A stretch of DNA of 14,587 nucleotides from Bacteroidales bacterium (GTDB lineage Bacteria > Bacteroidota > Bacteroidia > Bacteroidales > DTU049): assembly GCA_018432645.1 (NCBI GenBank), contig JAHDSP010000194.1, positions 1-14,587 on the forward strand. The letters run 5' to 3'. Position numbers and translations under genes: made by a program. Within the stretch, counting starts at the first letter, position 1. Each line of letters begins with the position of its first letter. This document shows positions 1 to 6,743 of this stretch, piece after piece. The notes under the pieces were generated by a model. It was not told the DNA's origin, made no database searches, and was given only the letters and a program-made list of their open reading frames with translations.

Positions 1-23
1 ATTTGTAATAAAATAAAAGTTCA

Positions 24-55
24 TTTGATGATTTGTAAAAATAAGTTTATATTTG
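24..55 (+). promoter_or_regulatory. Bacteroidota-type promoter for the TonB-C gene
   Basis: A TTTG at 24-27 and a TATATTTG at 48-55 are separated by 20 bases. This fits the known Bacteroides consensus (TTTG at -33, TAnnTTTG at -7, spacer about 19-21). Transcription would begin near base 62, upstream of every candidate start of the following gene. The match is seen directly; activity is inferred. Confidence 0.6.
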
Positions 56-126
56 TAGACATATTATAAACCTCTATAATGAAAAAAGCCGTATATATAA
101 ACGAGTTGTGGCAAATAATAAAACCG

Positions 127-930
127 ATGAATATGCAGAGATTTTTAATAATAATACTATTGAATTCTTTTGCTCTGACTGGATTTTCTCAAACAAAAAT
201 CGACTCTAAAATAGATTCAGTTAGTTCTGATTACGAGTTGATTGATTATATTGAGACTCCTCCACAATTCCCTGGTGGAGAAGATTCTTTATGGTGTTTC
301 ATCGAAAACAATCTTGATTTTAAAATTCTTAATTACAGTAACCATCAAGGGAAAGTTTTAGTTTTTTTCGAAATTGACACAACTGGAAAAGTGATTAATG
401 TTCAGACAAATCCTGATTATACACAACGATTGGAATCGTTGGTAAATGACAGCTTAATTGAAAATGAGATTAAAAGAGTTATAAAACTTTTGCCTGACTG
501 GAAACCAGGATTACTAATAAATAAACCAATTCGAGTACAATACATCTTGCTGATTAAGATTCCTTACACGGATTATAAATGCAAAACCATTGACAATCCG
601 ACCACGACTTATTGGAAAGTGGATAAATACGCACAATTTCAATACAAAGGAGAAAAAGAGACAAAGGAAAGTATTGAGAGATTTATTGGTGAGAATGGAA
701 TTTGGCCAAGTCAAGACGATTGTATTGGCACAGTATATGTGAGAGTGTTAATAAATGAACAAGGAGAATTATCGGACTTTGTGATTTTGCGAGGACTTGA
801 TGATTGCAGAGGATTTAATGAAGAAGCATTAAGACTTGTTAGATTAATGCCAAACTGGAAACCAGCAGAAATTGGTGGAAAACCTGTCAAATCATATACA
901 GTGATTCCGATTAGTTTTGTAATAAGATGA
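127..930 (+). CDS. Secreted protein with two TonB C-terminal domains
   Basis: The frame opens at an ATG at 79. A typical signal peptide (basic MQR, a hydrophobic run, then GFSQ) begins only at the ATGs at 127 and 133, so a start there is preferred. Residue numbers below count from 79. Two TonB_C-like units follow the signal. The first, about residues 61-163, opens with PPQFPGGED and contains LLPDWKPG. The second, about 190-283, contains GTVYVRVLINEQG, LMPNWKPA and GGKPVKSYTVIPISF. The P-x-W-x-P turn and the closing beta strand are hallmarks of this family. In TonB that domain contacts the TonB box of outer-membrane receptors. This protein lacks an inner-membrane anchor and the usual proline-rich linker, so it is probably a periplasmic or envelope-associated binding protein rather than an energy transducer. 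Its exact role is unknown. It lies 5' of a WG-repeat gene on the same strand. Confidence 0.75.
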   Translation: MNMQRFLIIILLNSFALTGFSQTKIDSKIDSVSSDYELIDYIETPPQFPGGEDSLWCFIENNLDFKILNYSNHQGKVLVFFEIDTTGKVINVQTNPDYTQRLESLVNDSLIENEIKRVIKLLPDWKPGLLINKPIRVQYILLIKIPYTDYKCKTIDNPTTTYWKVDKYAQFQYKGEKETKESIERFIGENGIWPSQDDCIGTVYVRVLINEQGELSDFVILRGLDDCRGFNEEALRLVRLMPNWKPAEIGGKPVKSYTVIPISFVIR

Positions 931-950
931 AAAAATTACTTGCCATATTA

Positions 951-970
951 TCAAACGTTATCGGTAACCG
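951..970. repeat. GTTATCGG patch, left flank of the WG gene
   Basis: The gap between the TonB-C and WG genes holds a GC-richer patch with GTTATCGG at 957-964. This can fold as GTTA-TCGG-TAAC. The exact inverse, CCGATAAC, occurs at 2531-2538 on the other side of the WG gene. The pair is seen directly. A role as a cassette boundary is only a suggestion, because 8 bp is short. Confidence 0.35.
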
Positions 971-1058
971 GGGAGAACAGACTAGCGTAATTGGCAGACA
1001 AGAAAATAATTAGAAATTGAAAATTATGATTTATATAAGTCTTTTAAAATTAATAAAA

Positions 1059-2507
1059 ATGCGAAATGTTTTTTTTGCATTTTTCTTTTTTGCTATTCCT
1101 GTTGCTGTAATTTGTCAAAAAAACAATATAGATAATTATGAAATTGTACAAAAATCACCATGGGGCTATTTGCCAACAAATAGCAAGAATTTACCGATTC
1201 TTGTAACAACCAAAGAAAGTAAAAGAAATTTAGCAACACTTAAAAATTCAGTTGCATATCGGAATGCAACAAAGAAGCAAAAAAATTTAATGATTGCACA
1301 ATCCGGTGCAAAATTTGCTTATTTAGATAGTAATAATAACTTTGTAGTTCCTTTTGGAATATATGATTATGCAGATGTTTTCGGCTTAGGGCGAAAAGCG
1401 ATAGTTGCAAACAAAGGAAAATACGGAATAATTGATGAATACGGAGAATTAGTTTTACCATTGGAGTATGATTTTATTGAACAACCTTCTAATTCTAATT
1501 ATGCAAATATTTTTTTAGCAACAAAGCAAAATGAAGTTACAGTATTTGACGAATATTTAAATGTAATTCCGACAAAAGGTATTGTGTCGTATTGGGTGTA
1601 TGACGGAAATATTTATGTGGTCAACAAAGAAAACAAAATTGGACTTATTGATTTCGATGGAAAACTAACAATTCCTTTCCTTTATGACACATTATACCAG
1701 GAACATTCTGTTGGGAGAATTCCCGGATTTATAGCAAAAAAAGATGGTTTTTATGGTTTTGTTTCTGACAAAAATGAAATTATTCAACCATTTAAATACA
1801 AATTCATTTACGCAATAAATGATGGGATTGTTGTATATGTTGACTTAAATAACAAGGTCGGAATTTTTTACATTGACGGCAAAATAATGATACCTTTTGA
1901 ATATGATGCTATTTACAGCACTTGGTATAATTATTATTACCTCGAAAAAGAATTCCCAAACACAAAAAATATATTTATAGTTGAAAAAGACGGTAAAATT
2001 GGCACTATTGATGAAAAAAACAATGTGATAATTCCTATTATTTATGATGGTTTATCGGGGTGGGTAGAATATGGACCCGAAGATCATTTTGTGAAAAACA
2101 ATGACAAATACGGCATAATATCACCTAAAGGAGAAATTATCATACCAATAGAATACGATTATGTAGGACTTCCTCAAAATGGAGTTATTGCCGTTAGAAA
2201 AGACGGAAAATATGGCGTGGTGTCTTGGAAAAATAAAGAAATTTTACCTTGTATCTACGATAAACTTATTTTGGACATTCCTTGGTTTGAGTTTGGTGAA
2301 GAAAAGCAAACCCCCAAAATAGTTGTTTTACAACAAAACATTTGGAAATATTACGACCTTGAAGGCAACCTTTTAAAATCGAATGTGCCTTTAAAAGAAA
2401 TAAATGAAAAGTATGATTATATACTTAATTGGGCTGAACCGTCAAACGAAAATTATGATTTATACAGAGATATGAAACTAAAAGGAGGATTAAAAATAAA
2501 AAATTGA
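1059..2507 (+). CDS. Secreted WG-repeat protein
   Basis: The frame opens with a TTG at 1017 and has an ATG at 1026. The ATG at 1059 is the best start because it is preceded by an A-rich leader and begins a clear signal peptide (MRN, a Phe-rich hydrophobic run, ending near AVICQ). Counted from 1017, the mature part carries about eight WG-type units at roughly residues 100, 135, 207, 245, 280, 327, 363 and 398. They share the pattern KYGIID-x-x-G-x-x-x-x-P-x-x-YD (for example KYGIISPKGEIIIPIEYD), with a degenerate unit near 442. WG repeats form beta-rich solenoid or propeller-like scaffolds, and no enzymatic activity is established for them. The protein is likely periplasmic or surface-exposed. 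The cysteine near the signal end has a poor lipobox, so lipidation is doubtful. No TAnnTTTG box is visible in the 86-base gap (up to the TTG) after the TonB-C gene, so the two may be co-transcribed. Confidence 0.8.
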   Translation: MRNVFFAFFFFAIPVAVICQKNNIDNYEIVQKSPWGYLPTNSKNLPILVTTKESKRNLATLKNSVAYRNATKKQKNLMIAQSGAKFAYLDSNNNFVVPFGIYDYADVFGLGRKAIVANKGKYGIIDEYGELVLPLEYDFIEQPSNSNYANIFLATKQNEVTVFDEYLNVIPTKGIVSYWVYDGNIYVVNKENKIGLIDFDGKLTIPFLYDTLYQEHSVGRIPGFIAKKDGFYGFVSDKNEIIQPFKYKFIYAINDGIVVYVDLNNKVGIFYIDGKIMIPFEYDAIYSTWYNYYYLEKEFPNTKNIFIVEKDGKIGTIDEKNNVIIPIIYDGLSGWVEYGPEDHFVKNNDKYGIISPKGEIIIPIEYDYVGLPQNGVIAVRKDGKYGVVSWKNKEILPCIYDKLILDIPWFEFGEEKQTPKIVVLQQNIWKYYDLEGNLLKSNVPLKEINEKYDYILNWAEPSNENYDLYRDMKLKGGLKIKN

Positions 2508-2522
2508 GAGGAAGATGAATAA

Positions 2523-2562
2523 GGCGGCAGCCGATAACATCATGTATAAGACATTTGGGATA
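2523..2562. repeat. CCGATAAC patch, right flank of the WG gene
   Basis: A GC-richer stretch begins GGCGGCAGCCGATAAC and runs to ACATTTGGG. It includes a small palindrome, CGGC-A-GCCG, and the 8-bp inverse of the GTTATCGG at 957-964. It stands out from the surrounding AT-rich intergenic DNA. It could be a mobile-cassette boundary or a dispersed genomic repeat. One window cannot distinguish these. Confidence 0.35.
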
Positions 2563-2571
2563 ATGCAAAAA

Positions 2572-2587
2572 AGCATTGAACTACATA
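2572..2587. terminator. Small hairpin between convergent genes
   Basis: A perfect 5-bp stem, AATGC / GCATT, encloses a six-A loop between the convergent WG gene and the 170-aa lipoprotein gene. It has no GC-rich stem and no immediate T-run, so it is only a weak terminator candidate. Confidence 0.2.
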
Positions 2588-2656
2588 ATAGAATAATGAT
2601 ATTATATATTAAATCAGTTCAACGGATTTGAAAAGAAAAATAAAAAATTGCAAATC

Positions 2657-3169
2657 TTACGGAATTATTGGTTTATAATCTATCATTAATTTATTGCGTT
2701 TTTCTTTTGGTACTAAATCATTTATCATATCTATACATTTTTCTAATTCTTTACATTTGCCATCTATCCAATTAATTTTTATAAGTTTATCATTATTTAA
2801 AATAGTAATTTCAATAGTAAAACCATAAGGATCTGTAAAAATCTTATGTCTCGGATTATCTATTATTGTATCTTTTGAAAAAAATCTATCTTTAGCTATA
2901 TAACTTTTTAATTCATAATATTTTTTTGTATTTAATTCTACAAATGGGAAAAATTCTATTGTGTCTTTAGAATTACATATCATCCCTTCTTCAAATAATT
3001 TTATTATATGATGATTACATTGATTTACTTCAATTCTTATATGATAGTAATGATCAAAATTTTCTATTAAATCTTTATTAGGTTTTATCTGACTCTTACA
3101 TGCATTTATAATAAAAAATGTAAAAATCATCATTAATAAAAATTTATTGTATAAAATAATCTTTGTCAT
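2657..3169 (-). CDS. Small putative lipoprotein, function unknown
   Basis: This 170-residue protein has a hydrophobic N-terminus ending in IINAC, with C24 as the probable lipidated cysteine (signal peptidase II site). ATGs at residues 13 and 14 would shorten the n-region but keep the signal. The mature part is hydrophilic and contains two Cys-bearing stretches, QCNHH and GMICNSKD, plus a later GKCKELEKC. No family is recognised. The DPYGFTIEI and KLIKINWIDGKC stretches suggest a small beta-rich domain. It starts 18 bases downstream of the miaA stop on the same strand and may be co-transcribed with it. Location in the outer-membrane or periplasmic lipoprotein pool is inferred from the lipobox alone. 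Confidence 0.6.
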   Translation of the reverse strand: MTKIILYNKFLLMMIFTFFIINACKSQIKPNKDLIENFDHYYHIRIEVNQCNHHIIKLFEEGMICNSKDTIEFFPFVELNTKKYYELKSYIAKDRFFSKDTIIDNPRHKIFTDPYGFTIEITILNNDKLIKINWIDGKCKELEKCIDMINDLVPKEKRNKLMIDYKPIIP

Positions 3170-3187
3170 AATTCAAATTTTTTAAAC

Positions 3188-4123
3188 TTAAAACTTTGCA
3201 CATTTATAAATATATTCTAGCATTTCATTTATTTTATCATCATCAGTATCTAAACCATTAATCCAATGAATATCTACTCCTCTGCGTTCCATGCGTCTAA
3301 ACCATGTCTCTTGCCGTTTAGCAAATTGACAAATGGCAATGTAGAGTTTATTAACCATTTCTTCATTATTCAATTCACCTAATAAATATTTAGTGATGTA
3401 TTTATATTCTAATCCTAAAGATATTAGTTTTTCAGGATTAGTTCCCTGTGAGAGCAAATTGTTTACTTCTTCTATCATACCATTTTGTAGCCTAGCTATT
3501 AATCTATTATAAATCCTATCTCTCAATATTTCTCTTGGAAATCTAATACCAAAAACAATATTTTTTTCTATTTCATATTCTAAATCACTTTCTTTTAAAA
3601 TATTATTTTGCTCCTGTATGGCTATTTCTATAGCTCTAATGTATCGATGTCTATTATTTTTTTCAATATTTTTTTTAATATTTAGCTGTTTAGATAAATC
3701 CTCAAGCTCTGCTATGCTCATGTTTGAAAGTTTATCTCTCAAAAGTTCATTTTGAGAAAAAGTAGAAAATCGGTAATTAAGCAACAAAGCTTCAATATAC
3801 AATCCAGTACCACCACAAATAATTGGTATTTTATTACTATTAATTATTTGCTCAATTGATTGAATGGCATCCCTTTGAAAATCATACACACTATATGGTT
3901 CATCAATTGTTCGTATATCAATGAGGTGATGTGGAATCTCACAATTATCTATTTTATACTCTTGCAAATCTTTGCCAGTACCTATATCTAATCCTTTATA
4001 TATCTGCCTACTATCTGCACTGATAATCTCGCCACCAATATTCTGGGCTATTCTGACAGCTAATTTAGTTTTACCAGTAGCTGTAGCACCGAGTATCACT
4101 ACAATGTATGGAATTTTAATCAT
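3188..4123 (-). CDS. miaA: tRNA dimethylallyltransferase MiaA
   Basis: MiaA transfers a dimethylallyl group to N6 of A37 in tRNAs that read codons starting with U. This is the first step toward the ms2i6A modification. The 311-residue length is normal for the family. Visible motifs are the P-loop GATATGKT (residues 12-19), the DSRQIYKGLDIGTGK block (from D37) that holds the catalytic Asp region, CGGTGLYIEALL near residue 103, and the C-terminal FAKRQETWFRR tRNA-contact motif. The ATG start leaves a short MIKIPYI lead before the P-loop, as expected. It lies 52 bases downstream of an Omp85-family gene, and that gap contains a solo repeat end (4144-4168). No clear promoter box is visible there. 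The enzyme is cytoplasmic. Confidence 0.97.
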   Translation of the reverse strand: MIKIPYIVVILGATATGKTKLAVRIAQNIGGEIISADSRQIYKGLDIGTGKDLQEYKIDNCEIPHHLIDIRTIDEPYSVYDFQRDAIQSIEQIINSNKIPIICGGTGLYIEALLLNYRFSTFSQNELLRDKLSNMSIAELEDLSKQLNIKKNIEKNNRHRYIRAIEIAIQEQNNILKESDLEYEIEKNIVFGIRFPREILRDRIYNRLIARLQNGMIEEVNNLLSQGTNPEKLISLGLEYKYITKYLLGELNNEEMVNKLYIAICQFAKRQETWFRRMERRGVDIHWINGLDTDDDKINEMLEYIYKCAKF

Positions 4124-4143
4124 TTTTATATATATTTATTTTT

Positions 4144-4168
4144 GGTTCTATAACGTTTATTGTAGGTT
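4144..4168. repeat. Solo copy of the 25-bp inverted-repeat end
   Basis: This segment begins GGTTCTATAACGTTT, as do the ends of the element at 6409-6695. It matches the left end of that element at 22 of 25 positions. No partner in the opposite orientation lies nearby. It occupies most of the 52-base gap between the Omp85 gene stop and the miaA start. It is either a remnant of a related element or an independently dispersed repeat. Confidence 0.65.
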
Positions 4169-4175
4169 AAATATT

Positions 4176-5711
4176 TTAAAAGCCTATAGTAATTTTGAGA
4201 TGTAATCTAGTATTAGCTATATCCCAACTATTTTGAGGTTCTTTTGGTACCGCTAATGCTGTCCATATCCATCCTATACGTGCTTTTAGTTGAAAAGCAA
4301 TGCCAGCACTTTGATAATTTCCCCATTGTGATTGATATCTCTGCACGCTTGCAAATTGATAAAAAAATCTAAAATATGTATTTTCATTACCACTTAGAGC
4401 AAGGCCAGACTCTATTTTATATAGTTGCAATGCTGGTATTCTCTCCTCTTCTATTCCTAAAATATCATTGATACCACCTACTAATAAAGCTTGATTTTTC
4501 AAAATAGTTTTATTAGAGTATACGCCTCTTTGTAGTATATTGAAATATAATGATATGTTTTTATGTATTGGAATAAATTTGATAGCATCCAAATAAGTTT
4601 CAGTAAGTAATTGATTTATTTTATTTTTATTTTCTGAATTATTATTTGTCGCACTATTTCCTAAATTTGTTTGCATTGATATTTTAAAGCCTTTGTGAGG
4701 GTTATACATATTATCTAATTTCGAATATTGTCCACCTAAGTTTAGATATGTGTATTTATAATCATTGTAAATGATGCTGTCGGCATGTTCAAATGCTGTT
4801 GATTGCCTTTGTCCTGCACCGAAAAATATTTCTTTTTGTTGAGTTTTATCTGTACTATAAAAATTTAGTATTTCTTCAGTATAGCCATAAGTAGTATCTT
4901 GTACTCTCATTTTGAATGCACCACTAATGGATAATGGCAATCCTGCTATGTATGGCACTCCAAGATTTATATTTACATTTTGATAATTATTACCCAGATT
5001 TACTAGTAAATGCCATCTTTCGCCCCAGCCAATTAGATCCGCAAAATCACCTCTAATGTAACCATTAAATTGCCAATTTTTTAATCCAGAGTTTAATTTA
5101 GCAAAACCTAACATCCCTTCTATATTATTTTTTGATTTTATTTTAATATTTAGATGTAATGTAGCAGTGCTATCATTGAGTAATTCTATCATTGGCTGGT
5201 CTGATAAATAAATAAAATCAAATAGTAATTTATTAGTTTCTAATGATAATATCTCTCTATTTAAAGGCTCAGACAAATTTATATTTAGCATCCTTAATAG
5301 TCTTTTTTCTTTCAATGGTGGTGGAGTATCCCATTTTACAGATATTATGTCTATTTTTTTATTTTTATTTAATGTAGCATTAATAATTACATTTTTTTCA
5401 TTAATGCTATCTATAGAGAATCTAAGCTCTGCTAATAAATATCCATCTTCCCAATATGGAGCAAGTATTTGATTTATAACTTCATTTTTTTGTCCAGCAT
5501 TCCATTTTTTTAATTGCTCTTTTGAGATGTTTAATTCTTCATTAGATAATTTTATTTTACCGTCCCAAACAATTGAATAACCTTGTTTTTCTATATTGTT
5601 TAGCCATTGCAATGTAGCATTAATCGAAGTATCTAATGTTAGAAATTGTGAAAAAGCAAGTATTGGAATCTGAAAAACAAATGCCAAAAAAATTAATTTA
5701 AATCTTCCCAT
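4176..5711 (-). CDS. Omp85/BamA-family outer-membrane barrel protein (surface antigen D15 type)
   Basis: The protein has 511 residues. It starts with a signal peptide (MGRFKLIFLAF, then ILAFSQ). A periplasmic segment follows, with one POTRA-like unit at about residues 118-192. The rest is a C-terminal barrel of alternating strands ending in LKITIGF, with a terminal Phe as is usual for outer-membrane proteins. A stretch near 412-425, VGGINDILGIEEERIPA, aligns with the GG-x-x-x-LRGF-x-EE region of Bacteroidota Omp85 proteins. The conserved Arg-Gly-Phe reads Leu-Gly-Ile here. The family includes BamA and TamA, which insert or translocate proteins at the outer membrane. The protein is shorter than BamA, with fewer POTRA domains, so it is not the main BamA, and its substrate is unknown. 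The start codon overlaps the ung 3' end by 19 bases, which suggests coupled expression. Confidence 0.8.
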   Translation of the reverse strand: MGRFKLIFLAFVFQIPILAFSQFLTLDTSINATLQWLNNIEKQGYSIVWDGKIKLSNEELNISKEQLKKWNAGQKNEVINQILAPYWEDGYLLAELRFSIDSINEKNVIINATLNKNKKIDIISVKWDTPPPLKEKRLLRMLNINLSEPLNREILSLETNKLLFDFIYLSDQPMIELLNDSTATLHLNIKIKSKNNIEGMLGFAKLNSGLKNWQFNGYIRGDFADLIGWGERWHLLVNLGNNYQNVNINLGVPYIAGLPLSISGAFKMRVQDTTYGYTEEILNFYSTDKTQQKEIFFGAGQRQSTAFEHADSIIYNDYKYTYLNLGGQYSKLDNMYNPHKGFKISMQTNLGNSATNNNSENKNKINQLLTETYLDAIKFIPIHKNISLYFNILQRGVYSNKTILKNQALLVGGINDILGIEEERIPALQLYKIESGLALSGNENTYFRFFYQFASVQRYQSQWGNYQSAGIAFQLKARIGWIWTALAVPKEPQNSWDIANTRLHLKITIGF

Positions 5712-6373
5712 TTTATAGGGTCTATGCCATTAGCTATTAAATATTGATTAGCTTTAGAGAAATGATGACAACCAAAAAAACCTCTATTAGCACTAAATGG
5801 AGATGGATGTGCAGCTTTCAGTATTAGATGTTTTGTATTATCTATTAGTTTTTCCTTTTCTTGAGCGTAAGCGCCCCACAGCATAAAAACTAAATGTTCT
5901 TTTTTATCAGACAAATTTTTGATTGCTGCATTTGTGAAATTTTCCCATCCAATATTGCGGTGAGATTCTGGAGTATTCTCCCGCACTGTGAGTATAGCAT
6001 TGAGTAGGAATACTCCTTGTCTAGCCCATCCAGTCAGATCTCCATGATCGGGAGAATCGATATTTAAATCTTCTTTTAATTCTTTGAAAATATTTTGCAA
6101 ACTTGGTGGCTTTGCGATACCTTTAGGTACTGAAAAGCATAATCCATGAGCTTGTCCATATCCGTGATATGGATCCTGACCTATGATAACTATTTTTACT
6201 TTATCAAAAGGAGTCAGATTAAATGCATTAAAAATTAACTGCCCAGGAGGGAAAACTCTATATTTCTTTTTATCTTCTAATAAAAATTTTTTAATTTCTA
6301 CAAAATATGGTTGTTGAAACTCATCTTTTAACACTTCTAGCCAACTACTTTCTATATGAGGATTTATTTCCAT
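5693..6373 (-). CDS. ung: Uracil-DNA glycosylase, family 1
   Basis: Ung removes uracil from DNA by cleaving the N-glycosidic bond, which starts base-excision repair in the cytoplasm. A TTG at 6391 could extend the frame, but it lies inside a TAnnTTTG promoter box. The ATG at 6373 (MEINPHIESSW) is therefore the likely start, giving 226 residues, normal for the family. Counted from that ATG, the water-activating motif GQDPYHG is at 65-71 (D67), preceded by the PPGQLIFNAF segment. The minor-groove loop HPSPFSANRGFFGC starts at 189. E. coli Ung has HPSPLS there, and Leu191 inserts into the DNA; here that position is Phe. The 3' end overlaps the Omp85 gene. The 5' side borders the MITE-like element. 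Confidence 0.97.
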   Translation of the reverse strand: MEINPHIESSWLEVLKDEFQQPYFVEIKKFLLEDKKKYRVFPPGQLIFNAFNLTPFDKVKIVIIGQDPYHGYGQAHGLCFSVPKGIAKPPSLQNIFKELKEDLNIDSPDHGDLTGWARQGVFLLNAILTVRENTPESHRNIGWENFTNAAIKNLSDKKEHLVFMLWGAYAQEKEKLIDNTKHLILKAAHPSPFSANRGFFGCHHFSKANQYLIANGIDPIKWEDLN

Positions 6374-6388
6374 AATTATTAATTTATG

Positions 6389-6396
6389 CAAATTTA
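6389..6396 (-). promoter_or_regulatory. -7 box of the ung promoter
   Basis: Read on the minus strand, this is TAAATTTG, an exact match to TAnnTTTG. It ends 15 bases before the ung ATG. Transcription would start near 6382, giving a leader of only about 8-9 bases. No TTTG stands about 20 bases upstream: that position falls in the left end of the MITE-like element (minus strand CGTTATAG). Confidence 0.5.
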
Positions 6397-6408
6397 ATGA
6401 AAAAATAT

Positions 6409-6433
6409 GGTTCTATAACGTTTGTTGTGGGTA
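6409..6433 (+). repeat. Left terminal inverted repeat
   Basis: It begins GGTTCTATAACGTTT and ends GTGGGTA. It is the inverse of 6671-6695 except for three adjacent bases in the middle (GTT here, TGA in the inverted right copy). Confidence 0.75.
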
Positions 6434-6455
6434 CATTATTTAGATTAATTATTTT

Positions 6456-6495
6456 ACCACAAAGGGCACCAAGATTTTACACAAAGTTCACAAAG
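6456..6495 (+). repeat. CACAAAG units with 9-base spacing
   Basis: CACAAAG or a one-base variant starts at 6458, 6467 (CACCAAG), 6480 and 6489. The two pairs each have a 9-base period. The inverse units, CTTTGTG or CTTTGAG, start at 6578, 6589 and 6598. The arms could pair across about 80 bases into a long imperfect hairpin. Confidence 0.65.
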
Positions 6496-6577
6496 TGCCA
6501 TTTTTAAGCCTTTTAGTTCTATCTTTTAATAAAATAACATTAAATTTTATCATTCTCTTTAATTTTTTCTCTGTGCT

Positions 6578-6606
6578 CTTTGTGCCTTCTTTGAGAACTT
6601 TGTGGT
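6578..6606 (-). repeat. Inverse arm of the CACAAAG array
   Basis: CTTTGTG at 6578 and 6598 and CTTTGAG at 6589 are inverse copies of the units at 6458-6495. The terminal CTTTGTGGT exactly inverts ACCACAAAG at 6456-6464. Confidence 0.65.
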
Positions 6607-6670
6607 TAGTATTTAACTGTACAAAAATAAATAAAAATTCATTTTTATAAAATTACTCTTTTTTAATCCT

Positions 6671-6695
6671 TACCCACTCAAAACGTTATAGAACC
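6671..6695 (-). repeat. Right terminal inverted repeat
   Basis: It reads TACCCAC at its inner side and AAACGTTATAGAACC at its outer side. It pairs with 6409-6433 at 22 of 25 positions. It ends about 50 bases upstream of the rpmB -7 box. Confidence 0.75.
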
Positions 6696-6743
6696 AAAAA
6701 TATCTTCTTTTTTTAAATATTTTTTTTATTAAAATATTTTTCG

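Larger units (their letters stand above)
6401..6703. mobile_element. MITE-like non-coding element with terminal inverted repeats
   Basis: The element proper runs from 6409 to 6695. Its ends are 25-bp inverted repeats, with 22 of 25 positions matching and GGTTCTATAACGTTT as the outer 15 bases. An 8-base direct repeat AAAAATAT flanks it (6401-6408 and 6696-6703), which is consistent with a target-site duplication. A-rich chance similarity cannot be excluded. Inside are inner inverted copies of ACCACAAAG (6456-6464 and 6598-6606) and several CACAAAG-type units. No open reading frame of note is present, so it would depend on a transposase encoded elsewhere. It fills most of the 397-base gap between ung and rpmB. 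The rest of that gap is the two genes' promoters. Confidence 0.7.

Noticed and set aside
931..1016. Integron attC site between the TonB-C and WG genes
   Set aside because: The patch has GTTATCGG, but it does not match the attC R' core GTTRRRY, and no matching RYYYAAC partner was found. It is kept only as a possible cassette boundary.
1017..1058. TTG at 1017 or ATG at 1026 as the WG gene start
   Set aside because: Either start would place about 11-14 extra residues ahead of a complete signal peptide that begins at the ATG at 1059.
6401..6703. CRISPR array from the repeated CACAAAG units
   Set aside because: The units are only seven bases long, spaced two bases apart within pairs, and partly inverted. 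There are no spacers and no cas genes.
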